64,000 nucleotides of DNA from a virus (IMGVR_UViG_3300045131_001736:24560-88559), one strand, 5' to 3'; positions 49,267 through 58,631 are shown, counted from the first letter of the stretch. The notes: generated by a model from the sequence alone, not told the origin. Translations and numbers: made by a program.

Positions 49267-49718
49267 TCTTTTCGGTAAAATTTTCCACTAATATTGCCAT
49301 TTAGGCAATTGTCATCTGAAAGGACATCGTATTTGAACATCCAATATACCTCATAATAAGATAGTGATTTTTTAGAATTGCAGAATTGGATGATTTCTCG
49401 TTTGAACTCATCTTGCTTTCCTTCTTTAACTTGTTCGTTTATCCACTCATTAGATGAGTAGTATTTTTCCCAATCGGATGTTTTACGAACCTTCTTTTTA
49501 AGAGGAGCTCTACCACCCATTCCGGCTGCCTTACGCTCCCCCTTAATTTTTGCAAGTTCTCTTACTCCGATTTTTACATTACGAACACTTTCAAGTGATT
49601 TCTTTCCAATGTAGTATTTGCCGCTTGGGGTGTGTGTTATCATATAGATAAACCCAACAGCTTCTTCAGAGATTACATCTTCGGTAATCTCTTTATTTTC
49701 ACATAACCAATTTGACAT
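49257..49718 (-). CDS. GIY-YIG-type nuclease-like protein
   Basis: The 153-residue protein has GFIYMITHTPSGKYYIGKKS near the N-terminus, a GIY-YIG core (Gly22-Phe-Ile-Tyr, then Tyr-Tyr-Ile-Gly-Lys at 35-39), followed by a Lys/Arg-rich segment, TSDWEKYYSSNEWI and NSKKSLSYYEVYWM. This is like the small SegE-type GIY-YIG domains of T4-like phages. The family cuts DNA for repair or homing. The C-terminus is short, so target binding, if any, is compact. Its 3' end overlaps the -33 region of a promoter. Confidence 0.75.
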   Translation of the reverse strand: MSNWLCENKEITEDVISEEAVGFIYMITHTPSGKYYIGKKSLESVRNVKIGVRELAKIKGERKAAGMGGRAPLKKKVRKTSDWEKYYSSNEWINEQVKEGKQDEFKREIIQFCNSKKSLSYYEVYWMFKYDVLSDDNCLNGNISGKFYRKDLV

Positions 49719-49721
49719 AAA

Positions 49722-49934
49722 CTATTTTTTAAATTTATCAGAATAAGGTTTACCTGGAGCAAATCCAGAGGCACCTTGTCCTAATTTTCTTCCGCCAGCA
49801 GCTTCAATTGCTTTTTCATCTTTTGATAAATCTCTTCCGCCATCAGCTTCAAGTGGAGTTTTGTCACCACCTTTAATATTTGCTTTAGATGCAGCGGGTG
49901 GAGTTTTTGCTAATAATTCTTCTAATGTTGCCAT
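49722..49934 (-). CDS. Small disordered protein
   Basis: The 70-residue protein has a helical start (TLEELLAKTPPAASKAN) and then low-complexity Gly, Lys and Asp (GRDLSKDEKAIEAAGG; GASGFAPGKPYSDKFKK). It shows no fold or motif I recognise. It is three bases upstream of the GIY-YIG gene and has a late-type 9-mer 13 bases upstream of its start, so it is expressed. It may be a minor virion or DNA-binding peptide. Confidence 0.5.
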   Translation of the reverse strand: MATLEELLAKTPPAASKANIKGGDKTPLEADGGRDLSKDEKAIEAAGGRKLGQGASGFAPGKPYSDKFKK

Positions 49935-49947
49935 AATTTTTGTTTAT

Positions 49948-49956
49948 TATAAATAT
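49948..49956 (-). promoter_or_regulatory. Late-type promoter 9-mer (ATATTTATA)
   Basis: The motif lies 13 bases upstream of the 70-residue gene, in the 25-base gap after the 312-residue structural gene. Confidence 0.5.
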
Positions 49957-49959
49957 TAT

Positions 49960-50898
49960 TTAAGTATCGAAACGTACAATAAAATTAATAGGATAATCCG
50001 GTAATGATTTTATTGGTTTTGGTAATTTAGCTACTGCTACCATATTAAGTCCATCATCATATAATCCAATTGTTGTAATATATGGTGCTAAGTATGAACC
50101 AGTAGGGTCAACTGAACCACTATTGATATAATCATCAAAACTTCCAATAGATACCCCATCTAATTGAGAAACGTATGGATGTTGTGAATCACGAATTAAT
50201 TTAAACCCAGGTTTATAATATGATGCAGTGGTAAACTGATTTGATGATAGTTTTTTATCTCTTCTATTTGTTACAATATCAATTTTTTCTGCACCTTGCT
50301 CATAAACAGCAGTTGGGTTTTGTGATACGTTAAATTCATTCTCATTAACTGATAGGAATATTTCATTCTCATAAATTGTCATTGTAGAACGATATGATAT
50401 TTCAAAATTACTAAGAGTTGTTTCATCAACAACATCTTTAGTAACTACAACTAATCCCCTATCGTAAAATACATTTCCTTTTATATTACCAGAATTATCT
50501 ACCAAATTAGAATTACCATCATCAGTTACACTAACCGCTCCATATTGTAATTCCATTGTTCCTATTTTTATACCCTCACCATAATACTCCTGTGGTATTG
50601 ATATTACACCAATAGCATTACCCATAATTCTTTCATTAGTGGATGCATATGATTCACGATTACCAACTTCAGTTAATACCGATGCGGTTGCTGGATTTAA
50701 ATAGAATTGTGCATATATTGAATCATACAAAGTTCGTTTGGATATACCATTGGAATTTGTATCGTCTGTTTCAGAATCATACAAATCACTTTGTAGTGTT
50801 CCATACAATGGGGTAATATCAGTCTCATCCAAAGTCCACTCTTTGTAAACTTTGAAAGGTCTAACGATTACATCCGATTTTGGAATTTCTTTTATCAT
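49960..50898 (-). CDS. Virion structural protein, paralogue of next gene
   Basis: From the Met at 50898 (MIKEIPKSDV) the protein is 312 residues. A longer frame from 50934 would start inside the terminator stem region and is less likely. The sequence is beta-rich, with IFLSVNENEFNVSQNPT followed by YITTIGLYDDGLNMVAVAKL and PKPIKS near the end, mirroring NREFNYSNNPTYT and FITTVGLLNDSNELIAVAKT in the upstream 401-residue protein. The shared end suggests paralogues in the baseplate or tail. It is separated from the upstream gene by a terminator and has its own late-type 9-mer 16 bases upstream. Confidence 0.65.
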   Translation of the reverse strand: MIKEIPKSDVIVRPFKVYKEWTLDETDITPLYGTLQSDLYDSETDDTNSNGISKRTLYDSIYAQFYLNPATASVLTEVGNRESYASTNERIMGNAIGVISIPQEYYGEGIKIGTMELQYGAVSVTDDGNSNLVDNSGNIKGNVFYDRGLVVVTKDVVDETTLSNFEISYRSTMTIYENEIFLSVNENEFNVSQNPTAVYEQGAEKIDIVTNRRDKKLSSNQFTTASYYKPGFKLIRDSQHPYVSQLDGVSIGSFDDYINSGSVDPTGSYLAPYITTIGLYDDGLNMVAVAKLPKPIKSLPDYPINFIVRFDT

Positions 50899-50914
50899 TC
50901 GAAATATACTTTCA

Positions 50915-50923
50915 TATAAATAT
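50915..50923 (-). promoter_or_regulatory. Late-type promoter 9-mer (ATATTTATA)
   Basis: The motif lies 16 bases upstream of the 312-residue gene and directly after a strong terminator, so it is a likely restart of transcription. Confidence 0.55.
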
Positions 50924-50932
50924 CTAATAAAC

Positions 50933-50958
50933 AAAAAACCCCCTTATTCAGGGGGTTT
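50933..50958 (-). terminator. Rho-independent terminator
   Basis: A coding-strand stem AAACCCCC/GGGGGTTT with a 7-base loop is followed by T run. It lies 31 bases past the stop of the 401-residue gene. GC-rich in an AT-rich setting, it is unambiguous. Confidence 0.9.
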
Positions 50959-50988
50959 CTATAATTTAGGGTTTATTAATTTCTAATT

Positions 50989-52194
50989 TTAGAATGATAA
51001 TTTAACTTTTATAAGTACCTCTTTATCAAATGATTTGTTTATAGGTTGAGATGTTTTAGCTACTGCGATTAATTCGTTTGAATCGTTTAATAATCCTACT
51101 GTTGTTATGAATGTTTGTGGGTCAGTTTCGAAAGTTGTTTCTACAAATGTTCCATCAGTATTTGTGTACGTTGGGTTATTTGAATAGTTGAACTCTCTAT
51201 TTGTTGCTCTAACAAAGAAATGTTGTGTAGAAACGTTTTCAGTTCTACGAGCTTCAAAATCTGCACCATTAGCAATTGCTTGTACTAATCTTTTGTGATT
51301 TTGTTGTTCTGCTGCTACTGATATAGAACCACTAACATTAACAGACGTTGTTCCCCAAGGTTTAACAGTACCAATTGTTGTACCAATTGCGGTTGGGTTT
51401 AATATAATAATACCTCTATCAGGATAGAACAATCCAAATCCTTCGTTTGTAGAAGATGTTGTTGTATTGATTGTAGCTTCGTTTTCAGTACCTAAGTTAA
51501 GTGAACCACTTACTACTTTAAATACTCTACCAGCTTTACCTAATGTATCACCAAATTTCTTACCACTATCATCAATGAAAGTGAAAACTCCATTTGAACC
51601 AGAAACGGTCATTGACCAGTTTCCTGCATCCATCTTTTCTCTATATCTTGCTCTATTTAATGTGATAGCGTAGATTGAATTTGAATCATTAGCTATACCA
51701 CTTCCATTTTCAAATGAGAATTGTGTATCAGTTGGGTCTAATAGAATAGAACGATATTGTGCGTAAGTTGCTTTAGAAGCAAGTAATGCATTATCATCAT
51801 TCTGAAGTGATACTGAACCACTACCATTCACATGTCCATAAGCTACACCGAATTGAACTTCAGCAGCAGTATCCGTTCTTGGGTCAGTACTATACACATC
51901 ATAATAGTAATTACCACTTTGGGCTACTTGCGTTGATGAAGTATAAGCTGCGGTTAGGGAACCAGCATCTCCACTCCATATTCCAGTTGTTACGATTTCT
52001 ACTTTTGCATTTACTTTATCGAATTCACCGAATCTTTTGTAAACTCCAGTAGATACTCCAGCACCTGCTTGTAGTTGTTGTCCAGCCGGTAGGGCTGAAT
52101 TTAAAAGAGCTACGATATCATTACTATCGATTTGCCCTCCAGCTGCTAGTGCTGCGATTTGGGATGCGATTTGTGGGTTGTTTATAATTGCCAT
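50989..52194 (-). CDS. Baseplate/tail structural protein
   Basis: The 401-residue protein has a Gln/Ala-rich helical N-terminus (ASQIAALAAGGQIDSNDIVA) followed by beta domains (ATTGIW-type strands, KRFGEFDKVNAKVEIV) and a C-terminus (NREFNYSNNPTYT, FITTVGLLNDSNELIAVAKT) resembling the downstream 312-residue protein. I recognise the last segment only as a common phage baseplate-region pattern. A terminator lies after it, and the upstream 207-residue gene ends 14 bases before it. The role is structural; which baseplate part is unknown. Confidence 0.65.
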   Translation of the reverse strand: MAIINNPQIASQIAALAAGGQIDSNDIVALLNSALPAGQQLQAGAGVSTGVYKRFGEFDKVNAKVEIVTTGIWSGDAGSLTAAYTSSTQVAQSGNYYYDVYSTDPRTDTAAEVQFGVAYGHVNGSGSVSLQNDDNALLASKATYAQYRSILLDPTDTQFSFENGSGIANDSNSIYAITLNRARYREKMDAGNWSMTVSGSNGVFTFIDDSGKKFGDTLGKAGRVFKVVSGSLNLGTENEATINTTTSSTNEGFGLFYPDRGIIILNPTAIGTTIGTVKPWGTTSVNVSGSISVAAEQQNHKRLVQAIANGADFEARRTENVSTQHFFVRATNREFNYSNNPTYTNTDGTFVETTFETDPQTFITTVGLLNDSNELIAVAKTSQPINKSFDKEVLIKVKLSF

Positions 52195-52208
52195 ATCTTA
52201 TTTTCCTT

Positions 52209-52832
52209 TTATGCTCTATATGTTACAGTTACAGGAATAGTTTGTGAACCTCCAGTTTCGTTACCATAAACAGTTATTGTTGTTGAAATATTTGTAGTTA
52301 ACGATGGATTTGGTGTAAATGCAAATGATAAACCATTTACTACTTGTGCAGTAGTTGTGATTTCCTCACCTAAAAATACCGGTACAGTTCCTGCCCCAGC
52401 TGCCCCTTGCGATACTGATAATGTTCCAGCTCTTTGGTCAGCTAATACAACAGTGTATCCAGCGTTTGTATTTCCAGCAGGAGAAGTTGTTGGAGAAAGA
52501 GAAACGATTCCCTCATTCTGAAAAACTCCTATTGATGGAATACCCAATGATACAATTGGAATTTGTGTTGTACCCTTTGGTAGTGTAACTAATTTATAAC
52601 GTAATACCTGCGTTTCATCAGGCGATGCTTCCAAAATTGGAATTGCTTTTATTGCCGAATCATAATATGCACTTCCTTTTGGATGAGCTGGTTCGTACAA
52701 TGTATAATCAATCTCATCATCACCTAATGCAAATTTGGTTATGTTAAGAGATTGACCCGATGCCAATTTTTGTCTACCTTTTTTGGTAAGAATAGCATCT
52801 ACTGTAATTGATGTGTTATTTAAATATCCCAT
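52209..52832 (-). CDS. Virion structural protein with conserved N-terminus
   Basis: The 207-residue protein opens with MGYLNNTSITVDAILTKKGR, then KLASGQSLNITKFALGDDEI, EPAHPKGSAYYDSAIKAIPI and PDETQVLRYKLVTLPKGT. I recall this opening as a conserved phage structural family in T4-like baseplate/tail gene blocks. The C-terminal half is an Ig-like beta domain (SQTIPVTVTYRA). It sits between the giant baseplate protein gene and two paralogous structural genes, with a late-type 9-mer 27 bases upstream. Confidence 0.65.
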   Translation of the reverse strand: MGYLNNTSITVDAILTKKGRQKLASGQSLNITKFALGDDEIDYTLYEPAHPKGSAYYDSAIKAIPILEASPDETQVLRYKLVTLPKGTTQIPIVSLGIPSIGVFQNEGIVSLSPTTSPAGNTNAGYTVVLADQRAGTLSVSQGAAGAGTVPVFLGEEITTTAQVVNGLSFAFTPNPSLTTNISTTITVYGNETGGSQTIPVTVTYRA

Positions 52833-52859
52833 AATTTTTTATTATCCCTTTTGATATAC

Positions 52860-52868
52860 TATAAATAT
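52860..52868 (-). promoter_or_regulatory. Late-type promoter 9-mer (ATATTTATA)
   Basis: The motif lies 27 bases upstream of the 207-residue gene, in the 64-base gap after the 1418-residue gene. Confidence 0.5.
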
Positions 52869-52896
52869 AACTTTTTTTAAATTTAATTAATTTTGA

Positions 52897-55800
52897 TTAG
52901 TCAACCTCCAATATTGGTTCACCTGAACCTCTACCAGTATTAGCCACTCTAAGAATGTTAGGATTAGTAGTAAATATTTCAACCGGGTCTAATCCATCAG
53001 GCGTTGTAGTTGATGTTTGTTGTGAACCTTCGAAAAATGAATATTTTAATCCTTGTGTTAAATTATTTTTATAACGATAATGTGATGGGAAGTAACCATT
53101 TAATGGAGTTACCTCTATTACATTATTACCAATCGATGGTGGAGTTGCCCCAACCGGTACAATTGATACATTATACCTATAATTAGTTACTTCTTGAATT
53201 TCGTACTTAATTTGTTCATTATTTGTTGTTGCCGGCCAACCTTCAGTTTGAACACTTACTTTTTCTATATAAGATTCCTTAACTTTATATATTTGCTTTC
53301 TTGATGAAGTCATATTACCAAATATATCTAATGTTGTCAACGAACCAGTTCCATTTAATGCATATAATCCAAATCCTGCCAAATCCAATGATTTATCATC
53401 CATTCCAATTTGTGTAGATGAGAATGAATCAACAGTAGATTCTAATTTGGAACCATTTGGAATTTCAATTTCTACTTCATAAGTTGGATATGAACCTTCT
53501 AATACCGTAACATCTTCTAATTCAATTAATGAATCATATGTAGGATAATCAACTAATAATCTTGTAATTTCATCTGAATTAATGGTTGCTTCATAGTTAT
53601 CCATTTGAAATGAAAACTCAACATTATCAGTTGTATTAATAGATGTATCATGTACATTATAAGTAGATTCAACTTCTATATTATCACGTGTATCAATTGA
53701 TGATTCATAATCACCCCTTTCAGCTGCTGGTTGTTTCCATTTAGTTTTACTTCTTTCTAAATAATGTGGTTCAATTAATAAACCTTTAGAAACACTAGCT
53801 CTAGCCGGAACTAAATCTTGTAATACATCAAATAATGATTTGTCGATTTGTCTAACTAACTGAATGTATTCATAAATATCTCTATCTAATCTTTCAAAAT
53901 AGTATTCTCTTAAAATTCTAAGTTCGTTGTAATCATCCTTATATTCATCAGCAGGTGCACCAATATAATTGTCAATGTTGAATGAACCAAATGATTTTAA
54001 GATATCCATATTCAATTCCTTAACAGGCGAAAAGAATAATCCTAATCTATTTGAATCAACTGGTGCTCTATCAAATGCTTTTTTGGTTGCTCTAACTTTG
54101 TGAGATAAATCACCAACTAAAGTTTGTTGTTCAAATCTAATTTTATCAGATTGATTAAATCCTAATGACGGTACGTTTGCCGTTACAGTCCTATCATATG
54201 GAGTATATTGGTATGGATAAATGCTTGATGATGGGAATGATACAGTTGTACCATATGTTACACCATAAGCTTGAGAAACCGCAACATTCAATAAGTTGTT
54301 ATCGGCTGTTCTATCTTTTGGGTATTCAAAATCAAATCTAACCCATAAATCTTCAGTAGATGCTGTATATGAATTTCCATTGGTTGCATCAGGTAGAAGT
54401 GTATGTGTTTCAATTACACCATCTTCCAATGGTTGTTTCCATAAACGGAACTCATCCATTGAACCACTTAATGCATATCCAATTTTAATCAAACTACCAG
54501 TATTCCAAGAAGTATTACCAGTTAATACTAATGGTGCCGATGTTACTTGCGTTCTAATTCTATCACCCAATGCATCCTTTGCAATAATTTGAAAAGATGA
54601 ATTAGCTCCAACTAATGTTCTATTAATTACAATCTCAGTATATTCATCATTGAATATATTAAATTCAGATGTGGATGCGGATGCTACTAATCCAGTCGAT
54701 GCTGATACATAAAAATCTAATGTACCAAATGTACCCTTTGTATTAGTAACTCCCAGTTTCCAATTTTGAATAGAACCACTTTCAGCTTTTACAATACCAT
54801 AATTACCCGGCTGAGTTAGATTAACTCTTAACTCAACTGAATTTGGATATGTACCACTTACTTCTTTCCAATCCGTTTGAACATATTCATTTGTATTGGT
54901 AAAGTTAATAGCTGCCGTTCTATCATCAAATGTAAATTTGGTGCTACCACCCAATGTTGGGTCTTGTGGTCCACCAAACTCCATAATAGTTAATAGAGAT
55001 TGTGGTACTCCATAACAAGCCATTACAGCTTTTAAAGAACGAGCCGTACCTTTATGTTTTAATAAATAAGGTAAGTTGTTTAATATTCTTCTCCAAACTT
55101 CTTCGTTTGCAGATTTTAAACTTGTACCATATTTTTCAGTTCCATCTTTGTTTTGTCCAAATGCATACTCCCATAGGAATTGAGAATCGTATGCACGTTT
55201 CCCCTCCCATCCCATTGATTCCAACATTTGGAATACCAATTCATCTGAGAATCCATTTGAAGTGGCTTGGTTAAGATTTTTTAATTGTTTTAATGAATTT
55301 ATGTATGCCCAAATGATATCAAAGTGCTGTCCAATCATATCTAAGAATAACATATATTCTTCATTGTCATAATCCTCTTTGATAAATCTAGGAAGATTAT
55401 TATTTAGATAGTTTGGATTATACTTATCATAATCATCAGCCACACTTATAATAGTATCATACCAATCAATTGCCGTATTACTTGTAGTTGCTACAATTGT
55501 ATTAGAAACTTTTGGATATGCTAAAGAATTTGTTGATGTATATAAGAATGTTTCAAATCCATCAAATGAACCAATTAAATTATTAATATTATCTAATTGT
55601 TTATTTGCTTCAATTTGAGATAGAATATTGTAAGAAGGAGTTTCGTACTCTAAAAATAAATCATTTTCGGTTAATAAATAATAATCATTCTCCGTTGTTA
55701 AATAAGTTAATACAACATTTTGAGAAGAAACTGAGTTATAGGTTGTTTGGTATGTTTCTAATAATTGAATCTTATACCAAAAGTTTTTAACTCTTTCAGC

Positions 55801-57153
55801 AGATGAACCAAAATGTACATAGTTATCAAAGGTATATGTTGAACCAGATACATATTCAATATTTAATTGAGATGTATCAATATCATTATTTGTTATATAC
55901 TTTTGTATTAATGATGTTGATGTAGTTGAACCACTTGCAATCAAATCAGCAAAGATTTGCATTCCAGTTCCATTATCAGTTTCTAATGTAAAATTAGGTC
56001 CTTTTAATGGTTGACATAAACTATCTAATTTACCAACCAATGTAACCATTTCAATCATTGGTTCCGTTTGTGCCTTTGTTATCCAAACTTTTTGGTTTGG
56101 TTGCACAGACGTTGGTAATGGTTCGTATAATTTAAGGATTAATGAATCCTCAGTTGGAGATAATACTGCTTTATCAATATTACTCTCATCTAATCCAGTC
56201 CAAGTTGTAATTACTTTGTTATCACCATTACCTAAATGTAATAAGTGAGTTAAGAATTTAGATTCATCAAATATTTTTCTATCGAACTGAGCAACAAATC
56301 CTTCAACAATTCTATTGATTGCTAAATCTCTTGGTATCTCTAAGTCACCCTTATCAAATAGGATAGGAATAAATTCAATAGGCCCCGTTACAACTTCTTT
56401 ACCTGCAGTATTATATGGTATTAATTTAAGAGGAATTGTTACTTTATCAGTAGTAGATTGGTTTATATTAACCATATCTCCATTTCTTCTAAAATCAGAT
56501 TGAGCTATGCCATCTTCCAAATTAACTGAAATTTCTTTTTTAGTTAATTTAGTACTAATTGGAGTAGCCGTTTCAAAAACACTAGCTGGGTATTTCTCAA
56601 CTAATTGTTTTACATTAAATGTTTGCGTACCCTTTGGTGAAACTTGAATATAATCAGTTGAATTACCAACATATATTCTAACATATGTAGTATCAACAGA
56701 ATTCCAACTAATATCAAAGTTTACATCATACCCAATAAAATCAGCACCTCTAACTACTTTAGGATAACTAATTTCTCTAATATCAGGCACATTTACAAAT
56801 ACATCATCAACTACATTAATGAAAATATCTAAACCAAATTCAGATACATTTATTGATTCTTGAGTAGGTTGATTTGTAACAATACTTTGAGCTACAGTTA
56901 TTGGAGCTGGTTTGATTTGTTCCCTTATAGGATTATTTGTAAGTAATCCAATTTCATTTTTAGGTGTTGTTGGAAATGTAATTGGTGTTATTGGAATTGT
57001 TATAGGTGGTTGTGATACAATTGTCGCACCTCCACCGCCGCCTCCTCCTCCATAATTTGGAAAATTAAAGCCACCGCCTCCACCACCATCATTGATGAAT
57101 GAAAATCCACCCTCTGTGTTGGAACCTAAATCCGTTTGTAGTGCTCTTATCAT
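52897..57153 (-). CDS. Large baseplate protein with LamG and tail-I regions
   Basis: The 1418-residue protein begins MIRALQTDLGSNTEGG followed by two poly-Gly stretches and a Pro-rich linker, then beta domains. Around residues 580-715 it has LPRFIKEDYDNEEYMLFLDM and LPYLLKHKGTARSLKAVMAC, a helical tail-protein-I (P2 gpI, T4 gp7-like) type segment. At about 740-955 a LamG/concanavalin-like domain follows (FTFDDRTAAINFTNTNEYVQ, GSMDEFRLWKQPLED). The rest is beta-rich with QEVTNYRYNVSIVPVG near the end. It is probably the main baseplate wedge protein. The LamG part may bind glycans. Confidence 0.7.
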   Translation of the reverse strand: MIRALQTDLGSNTEGGFSFINDGGGGGGFNFPNYGGGGGGGGATIVSQPPITIPITPITFPTTPKNEIGLLTNNPIREQIKPAPITVAQSIVTNQPTQESINVSEFGLDIFINVVDDVFVNVPDIREISYPKVVRGADFIGYDVNFDISWNSVDTTYVRIYVGNSTDYIQVSPKGTQTFNVKQLVEKYPASVFETATPISTKLTKKEISVNLEDGIAQSDFRRNGDMVNINQSTTDKVTIPLKLIPYNTAGKEVVTGPIEFIPILFDKGDLEIPRDLAINRIVEGFVAQFDRKIFDESKFLTHLLHLGNGDNKVITTWTGLDESNIDKAVLSPTEDSLILKLYEPLPTSVQPNQKVWITKAQTEPMIEMVTLVGKLDSLCQPLKGPNFTLETDNGTGMQIFADLIASGSTTSTSLIQKYITNNDIDTSQLNIEYVSGSTYTFDNYVHFGSSAERVKNFWYKIQLLETYQTTYNSVSSQNVVLTYLTTENDYYLLTENDLFLEYETPSYNILSQIEANKQLDNINNLIGSFDGFETFLYTSTNSLAYPKVSNTIVATTSNTAIDWYDTIISVADDYDKYNPNYLNNNLPRFIKEDYDNEEYMLFLDMIGQHFDIIWAYINSLKQLKNLNQATSNGFSDELVFQMLESMGWEGKRAYDSQFLWEYAFGQNKDGTEKYGTSLKSANEEVWRRILNNLPYLLKHKGTARSLKAVMACYGVPQSLLTIMEFGGPQDPTLGGSTKFTFDDRTAAINFTNTNEYVQTDWKEVSGTYPNSVELRVNLTQPGNYGIVKAESGSIQNWKLGVTNTKGTFGTLDFYVSASTGLVASASTSEFNIFNDEYTEIVINRTLVGANSSFQIIAKDALGDRIRTQVTSAPLVLTGNTSWNTGSLIKIGYALSGSMDEFRLWKQPLEDGVIETHTLLPDATNGNSYTASTEDLWVRFDFEYPKDRTADNNLLNVAVSQAYGVTYGTTVSFPSSSIYPYQYTPYDRTVTANVPSLGFNQSDKIRFEQQTLVGDLSHKVRATKKAFDRAPVDSNRLGLFFSPVKELNMDILKSFGSFNIDNYIGAPADEYKDDYNELRILREYYFERLDRDIYEYIQLVRQIDKSLFDVLQDLVPARASVSKGLLIEPHYLERSKTKWKQPAAERGDYESSIDTRDNIEVESTYNVHDTSINTTDNVEFSFQMDNYEATINSDEITRLLVDYPTYDSLIELEDVTVLEGSYPTYEVEIEIPNGSKLESTVDSFSSTQIGMDDKSLDLAGFGLYALNGTGSLTTLDIFGNMTSSRKQIYKVKESYIEKVSVQTEGWPATTNNEQIKYEIQEVTNYRYNVSIVPVGATPPSIGNNVIEVTPLNGYFPSHYRYKNNLTQGLKYSFFEGSQQTSTTTPDGLDPVEIFTTNPNILRVANTGRGSGEPILEVD

Positions 57154-57157
57154 ATCT

Positions 57158-57166
57158 TATAAATAT
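57158..57166 (-). promoter_or_regulatory. Late-type 9-mer (ATATTTATA), very close to ATG
   Basis: The motif lies only 4 bases upstream of the ATG of the 1418-residue gene, too close for a standard promoter unless the transcript is leaderless or translation starts later. A translational role is an alternative. Confidence 0.4.
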
Positions 57167-57200
57167 CCAATTTATAATTCTTATTTGTCTTATTTACCAC

Positions 57201-58613
57201 TTATCTAAAGTTTTGTTCCCTATTTCTACTAGGTCCTCCACCTCCACCATAAGGTGAACCACCTCCACCTGATGATGGTTTTGGTGTTACTGTAACTGGT
57301 TTTGGTGTTCCTATTGATGGAGTTCCTCCACCAGCATAAGGATTAGATACTACCTTTGGTGGTGTTGATACTACTACCTCAGTAAGAACTTCACGAGATG
57401 GTCCTCCACCTCCACTATATGGATTTGTTGTTATTTTTATAGGTGCTTCAACCGGTCTTACTTCATTTTCATAATCACTTAATGAAAATGGAAAAATCTT
57501 AGCACCATATTTACCAATATTTTTAAATACAGAATGTGGTATTGTTATTCCAGCTACATCACCATCCTGTAAATCATCAAACTCCAATATATCTTGTCCA
57601 ATAATAACAGTAACAGCTTTAACATCTGCGTTTTTTAAAAATCCAATAGGTACACCTAACTTAGAATTTATGTTATATATTATTGATTGCTTTTTTAATA
57701 ATGTTATTTGTGGGTTTAATGCAGGTCTAGGTGCTTTAACCAACTCAGTTGTAATTGTTATTGATGCGTTATTATTTAATGTTATATTATAACTTAAACT
57801 TTCATTTGGCGCTGCTGATATTGGTGGTCTTGTATTTGATTGTATTTGTGTTATTCTGTATAGTGAAGTATTTGCGGATTCTACTTTAAATGTAGTTCCA
57901 CTAATATCAGAATATGGAGTTGAACCATTATCAGGAAAAAACTCAACACTTCCATTTTTTACAACCCTAACCGAATTACCAGCACCACTTACGTTTACAG
58001 TAAAATTATATAAAGCGGTATCATTTTCAACTGATTGTTGGGTTAAATTAAAATTTAAATTTGAAACAACAGATGAAACAGCGGCTGTTGTATTTGTTGA
58101 TTGTTCCACATCATTTATATAATGCTTTACTTTCATTTGAGTTGATGTAATTCCCAATGTACCCAATGATGATAAATCAGGTAAATTAAATATATTAAGG
58201 AATGGTCTATTAATAATAGTTGCACCATTTGGATTTTCTAATGAAATTACATATTTATCACTACTGGTGTATCCTTGTTTTTCTATTGTTATTACCTTAT
58301 CACCATTTTTTAATTCTTCTTTACTAAAAGTTAAATTTTCTGATGTTGTTTTTGATGAATTTATACCATTAATATAAATACTTGCACCAGCTATGTTTGA
58401 TGTTATTTGAAATGTTCTATTAGATGGTGTTGCTATAATTGTTGGCGTAGGTACAGCTATTGGTGTTGGTGTAATAAAAGTACTACCACCACCGCCGCCA
58501 CCGCCGCCACCACCAAAAGATAAGTTTGAACCGAAATTACCAAATTGGTTTTCGCCAAACCCATTACCAAAGGAGTTTAAATTAAAATCATCATATTGTA
58601 ATGCTTGTATCAT
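57201..58613 (-). CDS. PEGA-domain baseplate protein with Gly-rich ends
   Basis: The 470-residue protein opens MIQALQYDDFNLNSFGNGFG and has a run of ten Gly near residue 35, a Pro-rich linker, then a PEGA-like domain (FQITSNIAGASIYINGINSS, then VITIEKQGYTS). Beta domains follow, then a Gly/Pro-rich tail ending GGGGGPSRNREQNFR. The MI-ALQ start and poly-Gly match those of the 1418-residue protein, and the Gly/Pro-rich tail resembles that of the 400-residue neighbour. PEGA domains bind surfaces and polysaccharides. It is probably a baseplate or fibre-attachment component. The 9-mer lies 4 bases before its ATG. Confidence 0.65.
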   Translation of the reverse strand: MIQALQYDDFNLNSFGNGFGENQFGNFGSNLSFGGGGGGGGGGSTFITPTPIAVPTPTIIATPSNRTFQITSNIAGASIYINGINSSKTTSENLTFSKEELKNGDKVITIEKQGYTSSDKYVISLENPNGATIINRPFLNIFNLPDLSSLGTLGITSTQMKVKHYINDVEQSTNTTAAVSSVVSNLNFNLTQQSVENDTALYNFTVNVSGAGNSVRVVKNGSVEFFPDNGSTPYSDISGTTFKVESANTSLYRITQIQSNTRPPISAAPNESLSYNITLNNNASITITTELVKAPRPALNPQITLLKKQSIIYNINSKLGVPIGFLKNADVKAVTVIIGQDILEFDDLQDGDVAGITIPHSVFKNIGKYGAKIFPFSLSDYENEVRPVEAPIKITTNPYSGGGGPSREVLTEVVVSTPPKVVSNPYAGGGTPSIGTPKPVTVTPKPSSGGGGSPYGGGGGPSRNREQNFR

Positions 58614-58617
58614 ATCT

Positions 58618-58626
58618 TATAAATAT
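58618..58626 (-). promoter_or_regulatory. Late-type 9-mer (ATATTTATA), very close to ATG
   Basis: As at 57158, the motif is 4 bases from the ATG. The context GATATTTATAAGATATGAT is nearly the same at both sites, so the two starts may be recently duplicated. Confidence 0.4.
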
Positions 58627-58631
58627 CAAAT

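Larger units (their letters stand above)
49163..49290 (-). repeat. Tandem promoter duplication, 72-bp period
   Basis: Bases 49163-49218 and 49235-49290 are 56-base copies identical at 47 of 56 positions, separated by 16 bases. Each contains a full -33/-7 promoter and two GGAAAATTTT-type palindromic sites. The four site centres are 31, 41 and 31 bases apart, close to 3, 4 and 3 helical turns. This looks like a regulated array. A 77-codon frame across it is read as a by-product. Confidence 0.7.

Noticed and set aside
49067-49300. A 77-codon minus-strand frame with an internal repeat (VENF...W-Y-x-GKF twice)
   Set aside because: It covers the tandem promoter duplication and overlaps genes on both sides; the repeat is explained by duplicated regulatory DNA.
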